Shown: positions 1 through 12,599, numbered from the stretch's first letter. The stretch: 64,000 bases of DNA from Anisus vortex (GCA_949126835.1 OX421497.1:30553742-30617741); one strand, 5' to 3'. Program-made: numbers and translations. Notes: a model not told the origin generated them from the letters alone.

Positions 1-2780
1 TTTAAGCTTAATGTGGGTTGTGAATTGGGTATAACCCGGGCACGTAAAACTTGTAACCCCCTTTGTGGGGCTGTTTGACAAATGTCCAGTGATTGCATTA
101 CCCTGGATAGAGGTTTTGCGCGGCTCCTGCTGGGAGGCTCTGGTGTTAGTATCACGACCAGTAGCCTACCTACATAGTACATAGCCTCAAAGACTGGCGG
201 TCGTGTGAACACGGAACACATATCCATGCTGTTCCGGCTAATAGTGTAGGGCAGAGTGGAAGCCTTGGCAGGGCCGGGGTCCCGTGGCTCCGAGTCCGCT
301 GTGTACGGCGACAATAAAAAAAAATAAGCGGAACTGGGCGGTCTTCCCGACCTCCCGGAGGTTCGAAACTCCGAGGGGGGGGGGGGGGACGGCGGACTTG
401 GATGATCCAAGGCGACAAATGAACTTTGTTCTCGAAGCGCCCCTGGGGTACCATGCTGTGCCGATCAGGTTTTGGCTAGTGGATCGGAGGCCGGTCTCCT
501 TGGTCGGGAGCACCGGTGCTCTCGGGTGTGGGGGAGCCGGACCTCGTGCCCAGGAAAACATTCCACACCCAGTTACTCGCGGATACGTGGTCGTGGGTCT
601 CCGCAACTGCCAAGAGCACCCTGGCCCAGGCTGAGTGGGCCACAGGCTACAGCGGAGTGTGCTCCTATCTTAAGTGCGAGGGAGCACATGGCCTGTAAAA
701 ACTCCGTTCCAGCGTATCTGGTGCAAGAGTGCAATACTGTAGCTCGCTTTACAGGACGGCGCTCATGGTGCGTAGTCTAATCACAGGTTCGGGTCCCCTT
801 TCCGGAAATGCACATCACATTTCGTGCATAGACCGATGCATAGGTGCACGGGCCTTGGAAAAGAGCGCAACAAAACCATATTTTTCACTACTGTACCCAT
901 GGGCCTCAATACATTCCCATAAAGAATACACCGGCGGGCGAACGCATGGGGGACAGCCCCCACAGCGGGTCCGAGATCCATTGCACTGCCGGGTAGGGAG
1001 GAAGCAATGGACGCTGCATTCCCGTCTCGAGAACCACCCGTTGCTTGTGTAAGGAGCTGGAGTAGAGAAGGAGGAGGAATATAGAATAAAGAGAAAGAAA
1101 AGAGAGAAGAAGAGCGATGAGATAAAGAAGGGAGCAGAGGCCAGGGGTTCTGGGTCTGTGCAACTTTGGCAACCGAACCCAAAGTGACGTCAACCATCTA
1201 AGTTTTCAGCTCACTATCAACACCAACAACAATACAACTATCACGACAACACATACAAGGTATAAGAATAAAAATAAAACAATCGAATACCAACAGAAGA
1301 CTAGTTTATTTACATATAATATAGGTCTAAATACCCTCCTCAACAACCAACTATTATAGGGCTTCATCTCATCCAAACTAAATTATCACAAGAACATGCA
1401 TCTAAGTATAAAGCAAAGCCAAACAAAATCCTAAACAATATAGGCCTATAAAGAATCCTACTCAAGCCCTACACTAAACTCACACTAACCAACCCTACAC
1501 TAAACTGAGACAAAACTAACTCAACTAAACTCCCAACCAGACGACTTACAGAAACATTCTCACTCGGCCAACAGGTGCAAAAAAAGACAAAGTAATTTGT
1601 CCGAGGCGCCTTTTTTATCATGCCCAAAAATAGTACCGGTGGCCCTATCACGCATTGCTTGCCAGCGCCCTCTCTTAGGTTAAAAATAACGTTAATATAT
1701 ATTAAAAGACTATTATCAACGAACAAATATAAAACCCTAACTAGGCAGCCTAAATAACATTTTTAAAAATACATAAAATAGAAGGGACTACATTCTGAGT
1801 AAGAATATAGACTAAGGAACATCTTTCAACTAGGCCCATGCAAAAACCCTAGATAGGTTTTTGCATAAAAATCGAATTAAACTCATGCTGCCCACACCTG
1901 GATGCCTGTACCTATAGTATAAGCTTAGTATTTGTGCTACCGGTTGACAGTGTAGGTATACGGGCGAGCCACCACAATAATGATCCTTAGGGGAACCGCA
2001 GCCGACCTTCGCTGGCCTGTGGAAACCTTCCCTGTTACACACGTGGGGTGGCTGGAGCCCAGACAGAGTTATGCTCAAACCTAAGCGGACATAAGAGCCG
2101 AAAGGCTCGTCTGGATTTCTTAGAGACTTTTTAATTCGGTATTGGTAGCATGGAGATGGGTGGGTGTAAAGTCGTGAAGGGGCCTGGATCCAAGATGTGA
2201 CAATTCCACAGAGTATTCCCAGAATCTAAAAAAACTAAATGGCACAACTGAGTGTCATAAGCATTTGGAGAGCTCTGCATGTGGATGGTGGAGATTGGAC
2301 CATAGGCCAGTCCCACCTCAACACAACTCAGCCGTGACTCAATGCAGCCCGATCCCGGAGTAACACTCACAGGTGCTGGGCGCAGAGCTGAAAACTCTCT
2401 TGAGCTGCGGGGTTTAAAAAAAAAGCCAGAGTAACAGTGCCAGTGTGTCTGACATTGACTGCAAGAGAGCAAACTGCTCTGCAGACTGGCTAATAGAAGA
2501 AGAAGAAACCTTTTTAATTTAATTTTCGTAACGTATAATAAGTGATTATACGCACATCTCTTCAATTCAAATGCTCAGCGTTAATGCCGTTATTCCAAGA
2601 TTCGGGTCTTCCGTAAGGCTATGCATTATGTGTAGAATCCCGGCTGGTCACGTGACACTGTAAAAACTCCGCACGTTGCGTGAAAAGTGGCCCTAAAACT
2701 AAAACTCGATCTGTTCTTTTCAACATAAGATTATAATATTATACTGGGCATAGATAGACCCTTTATGTTAGCCCATTGCA
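1..2780. other. Intergenic, GC-rich left end with no supported gene
   Basis: The first 1.2 kb is clearly richer in G and C than the rest of the window and holds several overlapping open frames on both strands, none with a recognisable domain. A GGTTCGAAACTCC string near 362-374 resembles a pol III B box but has no tRNA fold around it that I can see, and a G run follows at about 377-388. The texture suggests part of an old retroelement, but I could not name a family or find ends. From 1,200 to 2,780 the sequence is AT-rich with no feature I can support. Confidence 0.4.
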
Positions 2781-2789
2781 GGCCGGATG

Positions 2790-3063
2790 TAAAAGTAAAG
2801 TAGGCCTACCCGTCGGACCAAATTGATCATAGGGTCGATGAAGCAGCGTTCACCAGTTTCTGCGACCACGGCATACAATTATTGGATGTTTGGCTAGCAC
2901 AATGCCCATCCGCCTTTACTTTACCCCAACTAATGTCGCAGGTATGCCTACCCATCAGAGCTGGGTAGACTCAGCGACACCATCGAGTCCCGGGAAAAAA
3001 TTCCTAGCCTTCACCAGGACTCGAACCCAGGACCTTTCGCTGCCACTCGGCCACCGTGCCCAA
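2790..3063 (-). mobile_element. tRNA-derived SINE, copy A
   Basis: Read on the minus strand, this copy starts with a tRNA-like head: an A-box-like TGGCCGAGTGGCAG near 3,054-3,041 and a B box GGTTCGAGTCC near 3,029-3,019. The body carries AAAGGCGGATGGGCATTGTG near 2,920-2,901. The tail ends in a TACTTTACTTTT-type stretch near 2,795. Three other copies in the window (12,327, 37,597 and 57,593) share the same order of blocks with many substitutions, so this is a dispersed family with several ages of insertion. No clear target duplication was found. Confidence 0.75.
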
Positions 3064-3421
3064 AAACAATTAAATACCGGTTCACATAATATGACATTAA
3101 ATCATGGTGTGACTATATATAGGCTAGCTATATAGTTTTCTTGCCACGGTAGTCCAGCCAATTAATGCCATAATAATATATGTGCATCAGTTTTCACTAA
3201 TCTTACAGAAAATGGATTAGTTTACTCATCAGGTTCTAACTTTAATAAAATTATGTCAAGTGGTTATATTAAATTCCCTTGTCCAATAATATCAACAAGG
3301 TAAAATGAATGGTTTATTACGGTCCATCGGTATTTAAAATTATAGAGACTAGGTAGCCTAAATAGATTTAGATTGGCCCAATGTGTGTCATTTTTTTCAC
3401 ACCATATGCCTTATTGAGCCT

Positions 3422-3424
<3 letters not shown>

Positions 3425-3469
<45 letters not shown>
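3425..3469. repeat. (TA)n microsatellite
   Basis: About 22 uninterrupted TA dinucleotides, followed at once by AGGCCTATATATATA. Confidence 0.95.
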
Positions 3470-3471
<2 letters not shown>

Positions 3472-3764
3472 CCTATATATATACTATATGCCTCGGGTCC
3501 ACATTTCAATAATGCCTACCCCCCAAATTTTTGTCGGTGAAAATCTAATATTAAGTTATGTTGCAATTATTAGGCCTAGGCTAGATTAAGGCCATATATC
3601 GTGCAAGCTGAGATGTATTCATTTATTGGTTAAACAATTGCACGATGTATAGGCCTACCTATATGAATGACTACGGTAGGCTATAGATCTATGTGGAAAA
3701 CATACGAGTTAATACAGTTATATTTTAATTGGCTGTTTTGTGAAGTGAAAGCTTATATTATATT

Positions 3765-3960
3765 GTTGGCTTCCATTAGTCTCGCGAGACGACGGAATTT
3801 ATTGTGCCCTTGGGGAGTGTGCGCTCCCGGCCTTGCAGCTTCTGCTGTGGCTGTAAAAGCAAACACGCGAGTGACAGTCTTTGTTGCACCTCTGACACAA
3901 GAAGGCAGAATCAGTCTGCAGGTTTCTTTATCCTGCTCCCAGGAGGTCAGCGCTTAAATT
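3765..3960 (+). repeat. Possible dispersed element containing a TCTCGCGAGA palindrome
   Basis: A GC-richer block of about 190 bp inside AT-rich DNA. It opens with the perfect palindrome TCTCGCGAGA at 3,780-3,789 and continues through a stretch translatable to the end. I recall similar blocks in snail genomes, which is memory and not a search. It could instead be a lone regulatory palindrome. No second copy was found in this window. Confidence 0.3.
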
Positions 3961-4508
3961 GTCTCAAGGAAATGTAAGATGATACAAACTGCTATTAGTA
4001 GGCCATTATTAGTATTAGGGCCTGGTGCCAGTAGGCCTATGCCGTGGTTAGCACTGATATGAGCTACATATTATAAGCATTGACAAGTCTTAAATATTAT
4101 GAATGCAATAGGGGACGTCTATTAATTATGTCAACAAAATGGGGGGGGGGGGGGTCTTTAAAAGTTTGACAATTATTGACATGGGTGAGGTAAAAAAAAA
4201 AAAATTACAAAAAATGATGACAAGTCGTGCGTTTGTATAACACTCACTCATCGCCCGTCAACAGTCTACCATTTAATACTAGTAGCCTACTAGATTATGC
4301 TTATACTAAATCGCCCAATAGGCCTATATATAGTCCTATCAGAACGAAATAAAAAAAAAAGGTATTACGATTGTGAAGGTAGTGCAAAGGGGGCGGGCAC
4401 ATAGTATATCTACAGGTGGGGAGGCGGGGATTGTACAAACAAATTATAAGCTTATTATGTGGGCGACAATATAGCACGGCAGGCGGACAATACAAGTTAT
4501 ATTTTGAT

Positions 4509-4600
4509 CAGTGGCGTATTAGGCATGTTCCACATGTTCTATTGGAACAGGGGCCCCCACAGAAAAGGGGCCCCCACACATCCCAAAAAGAAATATTTTA
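4509..4600. mobile_element. Likely hAT-type terminal region
   Basis: CAGTGGCGTATTAGG at 4,509 has the form of a hAT terminal inverted repeat. It is followed by two GGGGCCCCCAC strings. A related block with GGGCCCCCAGCGCCACG lies at about 8,720-8,737 in inverted sense, with hAT transposase remains between them (7,416-8,460), so one old hAT element may span 4,509 to about 8,740. No matching 8-bp target duplication was seen, so the boundaries are unproven. Confidence 0.35.
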
Positions 4601-5568
4601 GTGACATCCCCCATTCTTTCTTTGAAATGTTAGATTAAATTCATTTATTCTCCTACAATTTAAAGCGCTCCAGTCCAACCAAGCTAAGTGCAACATGAAA
4701 TTTATGATTTTATAGAATGTAACCATTGTACGGTAACATGAATTAACGGCCCTTTTCTGGGGTATGTTGAAGGCAGGGGCGAGACCACGACCACATAAAT
4801 TTATTGGGAACAGTGCCCACACAATCCTAAATACAGCCCTGATTCTGATATATAAACTAATAGGCCTATATTTTTGCTAATTACTTTATAACAAATCAAG
4901 CATAAAAATTAGGTCGATAAATTAGATCCATTAAATAAGTTCAAAGTTTAAATTTTCTGGAAAATATTGCATGTTTGATGTATATAAATACCTGGTATAC
5001 AATTTATAATAATCAGTGGCGTACGTAGCCGGGATTGCAAGGTTAGTGGGGGAGGGGGGAGATAGTGCAAGGTAGAAGAGGTAGGTAGGCCTATGTGCAT
5101 ATTATGTTATGTATAAAGTCCGGGGAGGGGGGGGAATAATGCACGAGGGAATAGTGAACCTACGGTGGTATATTTGAAAGGCTACTAATTCACAACTGAT
5201 GCACGATTCCCCCTAAACTATATTGAACAACTTGCATTGTATCATTTTATCAATAATGAAACGTAAAATTAGATTCATTAAATATTTCTATGAAAATGAG
5301 GGGAAAAAAAGGAAATGTTAAAATCCTCGGTTAGCCTACTAACCTACGGTTACTTAATAGGAGAGCCAGGGGGGGGGGGGGGGTAAGCATGCCTTCACCG
5401 TAGACAGCACTCATCCACTTCGCGGATATATAGTGATTGGCCTCATTGACTTATTGCAGCTTTTTATGTGGAGATTTAAATTAAGACAACAGAATTTCGC
5501 ATGCAAGTGGTGTTAGTGAGGGAGGGGTGAGGGATGTAATGTCATATCTCGATAGCTTCACAGTGATT

Positions 5569-5652
5569 TTTGGGCAACTGCTGTGTGATCTTTGGGCAAC
5601 TGCTGTGTGATCTTTGGGCAACTGCTGTGTGATCTTTGGGCAACTGCTGTGT
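5569..5652 (+). repeat. 22-bp tandem repeat, almost 4 copies
   Basis: Units beginning TTTGGGCAACTGCTGTGTG repeat at 5,569, 5,591, 5,613 and 5,635. The last is cut short after about 18 bases. The copies are essentially identical, so the array is young or homogenised. Confidence 0.95.
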
Positions 5653-6755
5653 TCTGGGATACCGGTAATAAAAAAAGAGAAGAAAACGAGGAGGGGACTA
5701 CGGAAGACCCGGGCCCCTACCTACTAGGCCCTATATTGATTTTGCAACGACTTAGACTAGGCTACTATTGCAATTTTAAGTAGGCTACCAGTACACCTAG
5801 GGTTGTAGTTGTCATATCTAGCTGGGACCTCGTCGGGACATTTTCAGATAGAGATGTAGAAATGAAGTTAAAAAATGTATTCAATAGCCTACACTTTTAC
5901 CATAACGGTGACAGTCCGGATATGATATATCGGGACGGATGTCAACCCTAGGTTTCCCGTATGTTGTCTCATACGGTATCTCATTCATTTACTCTGCCCT
6001 TTGAAACTCTCATAGCCTACCGGGTATTTATGTGGAAGAGCTTATTAAAATGTAGACCTTAAATTTAAAGGGCCTAATTACCCCGGTAGGCTCACTGATA
6101 CTGATAAACAGACCTAACGTAATTATAGAATAATTATAGAATACTAGTCATAAGGCCTACAAATAGGCCTAATAGTAAAAGTTTGTAAATGCCACAAAAG
6201 AATGTTCTCGTTGGCCGCAGCCCACAGCTGCCGGGACTAGAATTTCTACTGTATGTGACATTTAGCCTACTTAAAATTACCGGTACCGAGATCTAACTTT
6301 TAGCCCTTTAAACTTTAAATTTAAAAAATAAAATCATCAAGATTTCAATAATTGTACTGGTAGTTAGAACATTATATAGGCTATATGGATCTACTCAAAT
6401 GTATCGATCACTAGATCTAGACCAGGATATCAACATTTTTCTGCTTTGGGTCACACAGGGCCCTCGAGAGAACAAAAAAGATGCCGGTACGAAATCTTTT
6501 CTGGGCCCCCCCTCCCAACACATTTTTTTTTCGAACACTAGTCATATCTAAATGATTTATTTTTATTACACAGGCCTACGTTTGAAAAATCAGGAATCTT
6601 TTGAAAAGGTCTGTGGATCATTTTGTGAAACTGTCATAAGTGTTACCATTTACCATTAGAGTGTATTCATTTCAATCACAGCCTTACAGGTCCATTACAA
6701 GAATAGGCCTACATTAATCAAGTACCGTACATATTATAGTTCTTAGTTTAAATTG

Positions 6756-6855
6756 TTGTAGATCTAATTGTTCCTCCGCTTGAGTATTGATCAGACTTGA
6801 TCTTGTTATAGATCTAATTGTTCCTCCGCTTGAGTATTGATCAGACTTGATCTTG
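6756..6855 (+). repeat. 50-bp direct tandem duplication
   Basis: Two adjacent 50-bp copies, each containing GATCTAATTGTTCCTCCGCT (at 6,761 and 6,811), differ only by a G/A in TTGTTGTA versus TTGTTATA. The near identity indicates a recent duplication. Confidence 0.95.
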
Positions 6856-7415
6856 CAAATATTACAAAAATGTGTAAAATGGGAAAAGTGACTATCACTG
6901 ATAATTGATGAGTAATTTGGTTGAAAAGAACTAGAGAAGTATTGGAGGTTTTTAAGTTGGACAATTAAATTGTCAATTATCTTGCCATAATTAGTTTTAA
7001 TATGGATTAATTTGAATGTGAAAGTCAATTAAAAAGACCAATGCGTTTTAAATTTTATTTGTATAAAGTATAAACGATTAACAACTTTTCAATACGGTAG
7101 GCCTACTATAACAAAAAAAGTTCATAAATATACATCTTAATCGCATTTTATGCATGTCTGTCTTTACAAAAAAAAATACCCCAAATCATTCATCTTTTGA
7201 ATGCTTAGGCCTACTGATACTGTTTCGTGAAAAGAAATAGTCAACAGAAAATACACCAATAGGCCTACATGCATGATTTAAAAAAAAAACAGAGAAGAAA
7301 AAGCCTACTTTTATTAAAACAGGGCTGCCTTAAATTGCGTGCCTTTTTCTTGGCAAAACAACGAATTACAGTGTCGAAGTTTATTTGTCTTGCAATGCCA
7401 GACTCAATACCGAGC

Positions 7416-8460
7416 CTAGCCAAGTTGTTCAGGCGATCCTAACTCATGCCCACTCATGGTGGACTTAAGGTAATTTTTTATGAGCTTAAGTCTACTGAAG
7501 CTCCTCTCTGATGATGCTACTGTGGCTGGTGCTGTAAGGGACATCCTCGAACTGAAACTTATGTTAGGAAAAATATTTTCTAATTTGGAAGTCGCCAAAG
7601 CATTTAACAGTTCCAATGCACCCAACTAATCTTTACCAAAATTTGCATAGTGAATTATTGTTAGGTGAATTATTTCCCGAAGAAAGTCTTCACAACTTAT
7701 ATCATTATCATACTTTTCTGCTAACTTAGCAGCTTTATACTTCAAGTCTTTTTCTGACATCTTCCGGTAGTTTCAAGGAAAGCTGAATGTGTCAGAAATA
7801 TCTTTGTCTGAATTGAACCGATCTGTAAACTGTAAGCTCTCTTATAACACTATCCAATACAACATAAAATATGTGTTTTCGAAAGTGGGCTTCTTCAGGG
7901 CATCCTTCTGTTTCATTCATTTCATTTAAACATTTTCATCAGGTGTATCCTCATCATGAAATCGTGTTCTTTTTCTGGCAGTTGTATTACTGTTCCTAAA
8001 CAATTGTACTTCTATCTTTCCAACTGTTTCGCAAAGTCCCTAGTTGTAGGCTACATATTATAAGCTTTCTATGTTTGCAACTTCCATATCTAAAGTCGCA
8101 TCACAAGCTTGAATGACTTTGTTGCAGAAGTCATTAGGGACTAGTATACTGTGCCTCACGACTGACATTATGATGCAAGTGAAAGAACCTACTTAACATA
8201 GTCCTATAGATTTCATTTTTGTTTTTCGGAGTAAGATTCAGCTGTAACATGTCTTCCAAAGCCAACTCAACCACTGCTAGATGAGCTACAAATGGTTTTA
8301 CACTTTCAATTCGTTCTGACCATATAGTGCTAGAAATGACATGAAGCTTTGACAGTATTTTCCACCTCTTGAGGCTGCAACTGAATAATGTGTATTTACA
8401 TTTGTCTAAAATTATGATACCTTCAACCTCCTCTCTTGGCTACCGCACAGGAGAACATTA
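7416..8460 (-). pseudogene. hAT transposase remnant (ZMYM1/DUF4371-like), broken
   Basis: On the minus strand, 7,625-7,416 encodes a recognisable hAT C-terminal dimerisation region with the family signature TVASSERSFSRLKLIKNYL. Upstream (7,700-8,460) the same strand contains degraded pieces, including an Arg/Lys-rich RKRTRFHDED-like stretch near 7,975, broken by stops and frame changes. The family moves by cut-and-paste using an RNase H-fold transposase; this copy cannot encode one. The same C-terminal signature occurs in the better preserved hAT at 33,495-35,712, so two insertions of related elements are present. Confidence 0.65.
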
Positions 8461-8889
8461 GTGTAAAAGGATCGACTAACTAGCTTTGACTGCAGTACTA
8501 GTATGCAACGATATAGAGTATATAGGCCTAGGCTACTAAGCTTATAACAGGGAGAACTGTAAGCCCGTAGGCTCATAAATCTAGATTTGTAAGTGTCTCT
8601 GGAGAAAAATAATAATAAATAGATCCCAAATCCTATTGAAAATAATTAGGCCCTATATTACAACTATAAAGGCTTCATTGCAATGTTCAAGTAAAGATAC
8701 AAAGAATATCAAAATTAAGGGCCCCCAGCGCCACGTCTGATTGTAGGAAGTTTTGGGGCATCTCCTCTTAGCTTAATAGCAATAATTAAAAAAATAATTG
8801 CGTATTTGCCAATTTAATTTTAAATTTCAATATCCATGGGCCCCCTAAACTCGCATGGGCCCCGGTACGGCGTACCGGCTGTACCCCCT

Positions 8890-9086
8890 CTCGTGGGGCC
8901 TGAGGCCACATATGAAATTGTATACAACAAGATGGGCCACAGTCTGAAAATTTATTTGCATTATCAACAATCAATGCAACGATTTTTTTTTAATGCCGTT
9001 AGAAGTTCTTCGAGTAGTTCGAGGGCCACACTAAAAGGCTTGGCGGGCCATTTTATGGCCCGCTGTCCGCCTGTTGCACACCCTTG
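8890..9086 (-). mobile_element. Short non-autonomous hAT-like repeat, copy 1
   Basis: Read on the minus strand from 9,086, this begins CAAGGGTGTGCAAC and continues through AAGCCTTTTAGTG, a CTTCTAACGGCA block and TTTTCAGACTGTGGCCCATC. The copy at 31,726-31,929 has the same blocks in the same order, beginning CAGGGGTGTGCAAC. Initial CAGGGG is typical of hAT-related MITEs. The left boundary near 8,890 is where similarity to the second copy fades. Confidence 0.6.
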
Positions 9087-9188
9087 ATTGGTCTAGACCT
9101 ATATGATTAACCTACATACCCGCTAAGCAAATAAATTAATAAAGCAGCTCAATGGCTTTCAACTGTGATGCCTGCGTAGGATAGGCCT

Positions 9189-9600
9189 ACTCCTCATCAA
9201 ATGGCAGGAAAGTCTGGAAAGAGTCACATATGTGGAGATACTCAGGAGAAGCCATATGCGGAGTATGAACCTGAGTGACAGGCGCCTGCGATGGATAGGC
9301 CATGTCCACAGGGTGGGTCCGGAGTGTATCCCAAGAGCCCTGCTGTATGGAGAGCTGGCAACTGGAACAAGAAAAAGAGGTGGCCCTTGCCTACGTTTTA
9401 AAGACGTCTGCAAAAAAGACATGTTACAGGCACAAATTGACCATAAAACGTGTGAGGTCCTTGCTGAGGAACGCACCTCCTCGCTGTCCAAGGTGCGTGA
9501 AGGCACTCAAGCCGTAGAAGACACACTTACAGAAAGGAGTGAAGAGAAGCGAGCCAGGAGAAACACGAGGCAGAGGAAAGGGAGACTGCACCATAGTCCC
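9189..9600 (+). pseudogene. RTE-type LINE, C-terminal end of reverse transcriptase ORF, 5'-truncated
   Basis: A plus-strand frame from about 9,232 encodes the segment common at the C-terminus of RTE-like pol proteins: a RRLRWIGHVHR motif, then LLYGELATGTRKRGGP, LRFKDVCKKDM, and a basic EKRARRNTRQR end. This is the part downstream of the polymerase; the endonuclease and RT cores are absent, as expected for a 5'-truncated insertion. It does not represent a host gene. The 3' end is followed by a (CT)n(AT)n run. Confidence 0.75.
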
Positions 9601-9639
9601 TTGGGGATGGAAGGATGCCATATATATAGGCCAATATAG

Positions 9640-9640
9640 A

Positions 9641-9677
<37 letters not shown>
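9640..9677. repeat. (CT)n(AT)n compound microsatellite
   Basis: A CT run passes directly into an AT run of about 24 bases just downstream of the RTE fragment; it may have grown from that element's tail. Confidence 0.9.
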
Positions 9678-9679
9678 GG

Positions 9680-11122
9680 ACTAGCCGAGTAGAGCCCAGC
9701 AGGACATTAACTTGATTTAATGGACTACTTAGATACCGGTACGCCGGTACTGATATTTTGCAGTTAGTCCCATAGACTTCATAGTCATAGAGAACAAATG
9801 TAAAATTAAGTAAAAGGGTTCCCGTCAATGATTGGCAAACTAGTAGGCTAATATTACGTAAAAACCCTACTAATAATAATATACTAAAATGTTCTCCACT
9901 CTCTCCTCTTCCTATACACATTGGTAAAATCTGGTAAAACAATTTTATAAGTATAACTAGTTGAAGTGACTTAAGAACAAAAGGAAATGTAAAAATTAAA
10001 AAAGGAGGTCTATTTGTTGTTCAATTAGGGGCAGCAACTCTAGAAATTCATGAAATACCCGTACTTAATTCCCTCAATTTTAGGTCCATAATATTAATGA
10101 ATTAATAATAAGCAAAGTTGACCTAAATGTATTTATTTAATTTTAATTATATTATATTTATTTTTCTTAATGAAAATATTGAAAATACCGGTAGTTTTTT
10201 TTTCTCTGCTTAAACTGATTTTTTCTTCATCATTCTGAATACCGGCACAGGTAGGCCTATTACTATTAATTATTGATTATTGGTTGGGATCAAACAACAA
10301 GGCCTATCCTATAGTACTAAATAGTAGACTATATAGCTATAGCTATGTTGAATATGCTCTCAATTTTCTGATTTAAACTTGATAATTGTATTTAAATAAA
10401 ATTATAGTGACATTTGTAAAATAACTAAATTTTGTTAGATCAGTGATTTAATACATTTATTTATAACTTTATAGGCCCTACTATTTATAGTTTATAGTTA
10501 AATTATAGTTATAACTTTATTGATCTAAAATTCAAATGCCCATATTTCTAGTTAGGCCTAACTACTGAGATGAATGTTTTAAAAGATAGCTTCTCCCATG
10601 CCAGATGTACCGGTACAAGTAATGTTGAATTTCAGAATTTGTGTCGGACTATAAATATAAACAAAAATTGCATTAAAAAAACAACAACACATTTTTAATG
10701 CAGTTTACAATTACATTTAATTTTATTACCGGTAACTCAAACTTAACAATTCTTTGCACACAAAAAAAGTTAAGCTGTCAACTTACTAGTAGCCTATACA
10801 AAAATGTCTATTTCAACACAAAAATTGACAACACAAAAATGCAAATGCAAGGTAAACAATTATTTTAAAACATAATATAATTTTTATTGTTAACATTTCC
10901 TGCAATATGTGAGTACCGGGTACTGGTACCGAGTACATTGCATTTTAATTACAGTAATTTGAGTAATATATTTTCCATAACAAGTTAACAAGATTTTAAA
11001 AGTTCAGATTTGCTACACTATACTAGTACTAGGGAATAAATACTTGTATATTATCTCTACATTTTCATGGAAACCTTTTGATTTATAAAATGTTGAAAAT
11101 AGAATACAGAAGCTATGACAAG
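9680..11122. other. AT-rich intergenic DNA
   Basis: No gene, RNA or defined repeat could be supported. Scattered TAGGCCTA and ACCGGTA words are present. Confidence 0.6.
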
Positions 11123-11130
11123 ATTTGATG

Positions 11131-11408
11131 CAGTGCATTTTTTGTGACGGTACGCACCGGTACGGCGTACCGGCACCTTTTTTCAATGTGGGGAAAAAAT
11201 TATTAGCCTACTTTTCTTGTATTTTAACGTTTATTATTAATTTATTATATTATTAGTAATTTGTTAAAATTGAATTATTTTAAAATTGCGCGCAATAAGT
11301 CAATAAGAATTAAAATATAAAATTAAAATGCGAAACTGCTTTAAAAGTTAGGCAATCCATCACAGAGTCCGGTAGGGCCTACCTATTTTTTTAACAAAAA
11401 AAACACTG
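11131..11408. mobile_element. CAGTGC-ended MITE, copy 1, with 8-bp target duplication
   Basis: The 278-bp element starts CAGTGCATTTTTTGTGACGG and ends in ACAAAAAAAACACTG, imperfect inverted ends. Near the left end is the self-complementary block GCACCGGTACGGCGTACCGG. It is flanked by ATTTGATG (11,123-11,130) and ATTTGATT (11,409-11,416), a 7-of-8 match, fitting a hAT-type 8-bp duplication. A 252-bp relative with a perfect duplication sits in intron 1 of the transaldolase gene (56,720-56,971). No coding capacity. Confidence 0.85.
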
Positions 11409-12326
11409 ATTTGATTTTGATGTAGGGCCTAACTAATTTTATCAGCATCAGACAATTTAAAATCAATTCTTTTTATGCACAACTATTCTGAAACGGATTG
11501 TGTAATTCCTCAGAATTAAGTAAAATGTACAAAAGCCTTTATAGTTATAGGCCTACCGAGTATTTTGAAAGAATATAAATATAATTTCTTTTAGGAACTG
11601 TCCACAGCAAGCGTCAAGTTGCCATCAGTCATCAGAGTTGAGTAGACTCAGAGACAATTTCCAGACCCAGGTCTAACCTTTGAAATGGCAATCTGCAGCG
11701 CCATTTTATGAATATACCGGTAGGCCTATATGACCACGTAAAAGTGTGAACAGTATACAAATGTGGTGAATAATATATTTTTTTCTCCTCAAATAACAAT
11801 AACTAAAGTTTATGATTATTACAATATTAATAACTGAAACAAAAACACCAGACATGCTTAATAACGTGATATTTTATCAATTAAGAACTGCCACTGCATA
11901 TGTTCTAAATGTCTTACCCATATTATTAGAATTAGTCTCACTAAGTCACTAAGTGAATGTAAAAGATCTACAGTCTAAAGTCATTCATTTACAACGTGGT
12001 AATATTTATCATAGAATGAAACGTGATAATGTAAAATTATCAATATCAATATCAGCTACTCTGAAACTTGAGCTACCATTTTAACAATACCCCGGTAGTA
12101 AGATTTTTGTGAATCTGTGATTTTAATTGAAAAATAAAAAACACTGAAACTGAAAGCACATTTAAACTCAAAAAGATAATTACTGGTATGCTATTATAAT
12201 AGAATTAACTAGTTTATATATAATATCAAAGATACTTTTTCTAAACATCTTATTAACTATGCTTAATACTTAATAAGCCATTGAGATTGAGTATAGTCTT
12301 GCATTTTTATTAATAAAAAGTAAAGT

Positions 12327-12578
12327 ACCTGTCGGATCAATAGGTCTGATGAAACAGCGTTCACCAGTTTCTGTGGCCATGGCATACTAGGTGATTGTGT
12401 GGCCAGCACTATGCGCAGCCGCCTTTACTTTAGCCCAACTAAAGTCAGGTACCCATCAGAGCTGGGTAGACTCAGGGACACTCTCCAGACCCGGAAAAGA
12501 TTCTAGCTAGCACCAGGATTCAAACCCGAGACCTTCGGTTCGCCTGTCGAATGCGCTGCCGCTCAGCTACCGTGCCCC
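12327..12578 (-). mobile_element. tRNA-derived SINE, copy B
   Basis: Minus-strand copy with its head near 12,578 (the GGGGGCACGGTAGCTGAGCG region) and a B-box relative GGTTTGAATCC near 12,526. The body contains AAAGGCGGCTGCGCATAGTG and the tail ends GTACTTTACTTTT near 12,327. Same block order as the copies at 2,790, 37,597 and 57,593. Confidence 0.75.
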
Positions 12579-12599
12579 CATTTAAAAAATTTTTTTTTA

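Noticed and set aside
377..388. Long G or C runs (also near 4,141, 5,370, 26,948, 37,867, 39,984 and 51,905) as G-quadruplexes
   Set aside because: Single homopolymer runs in AT-rich DNA; common and error-prone in assemblies, with no further structure seen.
170..1197. Overlapping open frames of 60-138 codons in the GC-rich left end
   Set aside because: No domain, no consistent frame between strands, and low-complexity Pro/Ser composition from GC-rich DNA; not enough to call a gene.
5015..5032. hAT-like end CAGTGGCGTACGTAG
   Set aside because: No inverted partner or 8-bp duplication found; also seen singly at 46,560.
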